A stretch of 64,000 bases of DNA from Watersipora subatra (taxonomy: Eukaryota > Bryozoa > Gymnolaemata > Cheilostomatida > Watersiporidae). The position numbers and the translations under genes are program-made. Below the pieces are notes generated by a model. The model had not been told where the DNA came from. It was given only the letters and a program-made list of their open reading frames with translations, and ran no database searches. The DNA is taken from contig NC_088715.1 in NCBI RefSeq assembly GCF_963576615.1, forward strand, positions 64,061,981 through 64,125,980, written 5' to 3'. This document shows, piece by piece, positions 63,201 through 64,000 of the stretch. The stretch's first letter is position 1; every line of letters begins with the position of its first letter.

Positions 63201-63853
63201 ACTCACGTGCTTGTATCTCAAACATGGCTCGTATGTTAGTGCTAACACTTGCTTAAAAGCAGGCTCGTATCTCAAGTTTCTCGTATGTTGGAGCACTCGT
63301 AAGTTGAAGTATCACTGTATTTCATGATTGGATGTCACAGAGGTTCTCTCACATTTTAATAGAGTTTGTCAATATCTTTATTGTGAACTGGTTGCAGTTC
63401 TCAGCATGTTATTTGATATCATTTCTGTTACATCCTCCGCTGCAAACAACATACACAGTTCTGGAAAATTATGTGTAGGATTTCCATCACCTTGAAACCT
63501 TACCAGTGCCCCTGTAGCCTGTACTCCTATCTCAAAGTGCAAACTCTCTACTAGCTCATTGCATTTTTAGCTCGCCACCTAAAACAGACAAGGCGCCGAT
63601 TAAACCTTTCTCATTTCTCTCACAACCTGTCAGTGGTACGAGCAAGAGCGACAACAATAGCATTGCTGCCAGCGAGGAAAAACTTGCTGCCACATCAACA
63701 GCCCCCATGTAAGTTTTTCTGCCAGGTACTGTTTTAACTCGTCTCTGTCAACTACCGTGGTATTCTATTGGTTAAGCCTTGCCTTCTTCAACAGGTTCTC
63801 CTTTGGTACGAAGGCACCAGCAAACACCTCTTCTGTCACAGGCTCGATATTTG
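51354..63853 (+). CDS. NUP50: Nucleoporin Nup50, N-terminal and FG-repeat part
   Basis: Eight exons join in phase: 51354-51443 (ATG), 51691-51796, 52232-52356, 53398-53472, 57946-58116, 60269-60525, 63571-63708 and 63795-63853, continuing past the window. The N-terminus, MSNKRSATSQLHQDNWDDEE, then EEAGEF and VIKKAKRRG, matches the conserved Nup50 start that binds importin-alpha. The exon at 57946 (LNESMLKWLTSHTEKNP, then FTPVFADYDKHLSSL) matches the conserved middle segment (Nup50 has a WIVKHVNxNPLCDLTPIFKDYEKYL-type block). FG motifs follow: FTFG, FNFG, FSFG. Nup50 works at the nuclear basket, in importin-alpha recycling and as a partner of Nup153, and usually ends with a Ran-binding domain, which would lie downstream. 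The first donor is a weak GTTGTA. An AG directly before the ATG suggests a 5' untranslated intron. Introns are loaded with tandem arrays. Confidence 0.93.
52391..52512. repeat. 13-base minisatellite, about 9 copies
   Basis: TCTATTGTCTAAG units starting 35 bases after the donor of the third NUP50 exon. Confidence 0.93.
52807..53130. repeat. 32-base minisatellite with dimer structure, 10 copies
   Basis: Units of GTTCATGTTAAAGACTGTTA followed by TTGTTATACTGA. Copies alternate between GAGTTC...TTAGAG and TGTTC...TTAAAG types, so a 64-base dimer is the repeating block in the middle of the array. Intronic, in NUP50. Confidence 0.92.
53473..54225. other. NUP50 intron
   Basis: No exon or transposon end recognised. 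A short TA run is at 53985-53998. Confidence 0.45.
54226..54267. repeat. (TA)n microsatellite, left of the insertion
   Basis: About 42 bases of pure TA that resume at 55039-55066 on the far side of the transposon. Confidence 0.95.
54268..55038. mobile_element. Mariner/pogo-type non-autonomous element
   Basis: Perfect inverted ends of at least 21 bases, starting CAGTCAAACATGGATAACTC, at 54268 and, reversed, at 55038. Both are flanked by TA, as Tc1/mariner and pogo elements require. The ends continue with GAACA/ACTCG-type subrepeats (GATAACTCGA, GTTAACTCGAAC). The 771-base interior has no transposase frame that I recognise. It lies in the NUP50 intron between the exons at 53398 and 57946. Confidence 0.9.
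55739..56305. repeat. Tandem duplication, about 254-base unit
   Basis: ACAAACAGCAATAATGAAAG at about 55738 recurs with small changes at about 55992. The following blocks (CTGCAATAGGAGAAA, ATGCACTGATATTATTAGAA, TAGATTTTTAGAAAATCT) repeat in the same order. The second copy carries extra internal sequence near 56160-56240. Confidence 0.85.
56306..57335. other. NUP50 intron
   Basis: No array, exon or transposon end recognised. Confidence 0.4.
57336..57950 (+). repeat. 31-base minisatellite containing an NUP50 splice acceptor, about 19 copies
   Basis: Units of about 31 bases with GTTTATATGATGTATATGTC and TATGTAAAGAT or TATGTACAGGT. About ten copies read ACAG followed by GTG. The last of them, TGTCTATGTACAG then GTGCTGAATG, is the acceptor and first codon of the conserved NUP50 exon at 57946. 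Earlier units mostly read AAAGATG, so the ACAGGTG variant has spread within the array. Confidence 0.92.
58117..58430. other. NUP50 intron segment
   Basis: Plain intronic DNA after the donor GTTAGT; nothing recognised. Confidence 0.4.
58431..59020. repeat. 40-base minisatellite, about 15 copies
   Basis: Units contain ATGATTGGCTAGTACTGATA followed by TCAATTTGTATCACTCGGAT. The central copies are almost identical, while copies at both ends share CTCGTAC/GATATTG variants; homogenisation from the middle would give this pattern. Intronic, in NUP50. Confidence 0.93.
59021..59888. other. NUP50 intron segment
   Basis: No exon, array or transposon end recognised. Confidence 0.4.
59889..60113. repeat. 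16-base minisatellite, 14 copies
   Basis: CAGCCAGAGTATATAA units with occasional CATCC or CAACC variants. All three minus-strand frames are open (LYTLAVIYSGCYILW type); these are artefacts. Confidence 0.95.
60683..61014. repeat. 68-base minisatellite, about 5 copies
   Basis: Units include GCCGTGTAGTCCATGTATGA, TCGTATAGGTCGTATGT and CCACGGCTCATGGTCGTGTA. Intronic, in NUP50, 160 bases after the sixth exon. Confidence 0.92.
61015..61268. repeat. 16-base minisatellite, about 16 copies
   Basis: GAGCCGTGTAATACAT units directly abutting the 68-base array. The unit resembles the GCCGTGTAGTCCATG part of the larger unit, so it probably arose from it. Confidence 0.94.
61269..62060. other. NUP50 intron segment
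   Basis: Short minus-strand frames are present but without support. Nothing recognised. Confidence 0.4.
62061..63317 (-). mobile_element. Tigger-like DNA transposon, internally deleted
   Basis: Inverted ends CAGTCATACTTCAACTTACG (62061) and, reversed, CAGTGATACTTCAACTTACG (63317), one mismatch, each followed on the outside by TA. Subterminal GCTCGTATGTTA/CTCGTATGTTGG repeats lie inside each end. On the minus strand near 63000-62880 a CENP-B-like helix-turn-helix remnant reads REIIEKYAKYICVIELAQQF followed by DRNTSTIIKQKN. A later minus-strand frame (62822-62472) includes MSLDRFILKRP, like the C-terminal tail of Tigger transposases. The central DDE catalytic region is absent, so at 1257 bases this is a deleted, non-autonomous copy in the last NUP50 intron. 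Confidence 0.87.
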
Positions 63854-64000
63854 GTATGTTTATCTTTTCTTGGTCTGTTTAGAAATGCTGAGACTAGGCT
63901 TGAGTGTTGAGAGCTGACTATTTGTGTGACTTCTGTGTAGTGTGCCCTCCTGTCATAACTGATCTCTGTTGATCAGTGTGCCCTCCTGTCATAACTAATC

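Overview
The window is nuclear DNA of an animal. It is AT-rich and intron-rich, with short exons bounded by GT/AG sites, and it is full of minisatellites and small DNA transposons. A sperm-channel (CatSper) accessory subunit and an Nup50 nucleoporin point to an aquatic invertebrate, possibly a lophotrochozoan, but the sequence alone does not fix the species. I assembled gene models by reading exons whose reading frames and intron phases agree across every junction, not from long open frames. Most long open frames here are tandem-repeat shadows.

Layout. (1) 2.3-7.7 kb, minus strand: the 3' part of a gene for a basic, charged protein with three spaced Pro-x-Trp motifs, similar in style to the W-x(3)-L/I-x(2)-K/R-R motifs of actin-linked espin/taperin/phostensin proteins. 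(2) 7.7-13.4 kb: no convincing gene; an inverted repeat pair at 9.1 and 12.9 kb and a 400-base purine tract. (3) 13.45-16.75 kb: a broken LINE with endonuclease and reverse transcriptase remnants, split by a 30-base x 37 in-frame minisatellite. (4) 18.85-40.1 kb, plus strand: 21 phase-consistent exons of a CATSPERD/CATSPERE-family subunit (at least 855 residues, one transmembrane helix, basic serine-rich tail). Its introns hold minisatellites and two paired copies of two transposon families. (5) 41.9-45.95 kb, minus strand: at least five exons of an unrecognised, disordered, Pro/Ser/Glu-rich protein. (6) 46.7-48.3 kb: a 31-base minisatellite split by a pogo/Tigger-like DNA transposon. (7) 48.6-49.2 kb, minus strand: the 3' end of another unrecognised gene, divergent from (8) NUP50 on the plus strand, from 51.35 kb to beyond the window. 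Eight exons are present, covering the importin-alpha-binding N-terminus, the middle domain and FG repeats; the Ran-binding domain lies outside the window. Its introns hold at least eight tandem arrays, a TA-inserted 771-base mariner/pogo-type element and a 1.26-kb Tigger-like element.

The most interesting pattern is that several minisatellites include a splice site of the host gene: a donor in the CatSper gene (31.4 kb), the acceptor of an NUP50 exon (57.9 kb), the acceptor of a minus-strand exon (7.13 kb), and a ladder of acceptor-like sites in another CatSper intron (37.5 kb). The genes in the window show no sign of acting in one pathway.
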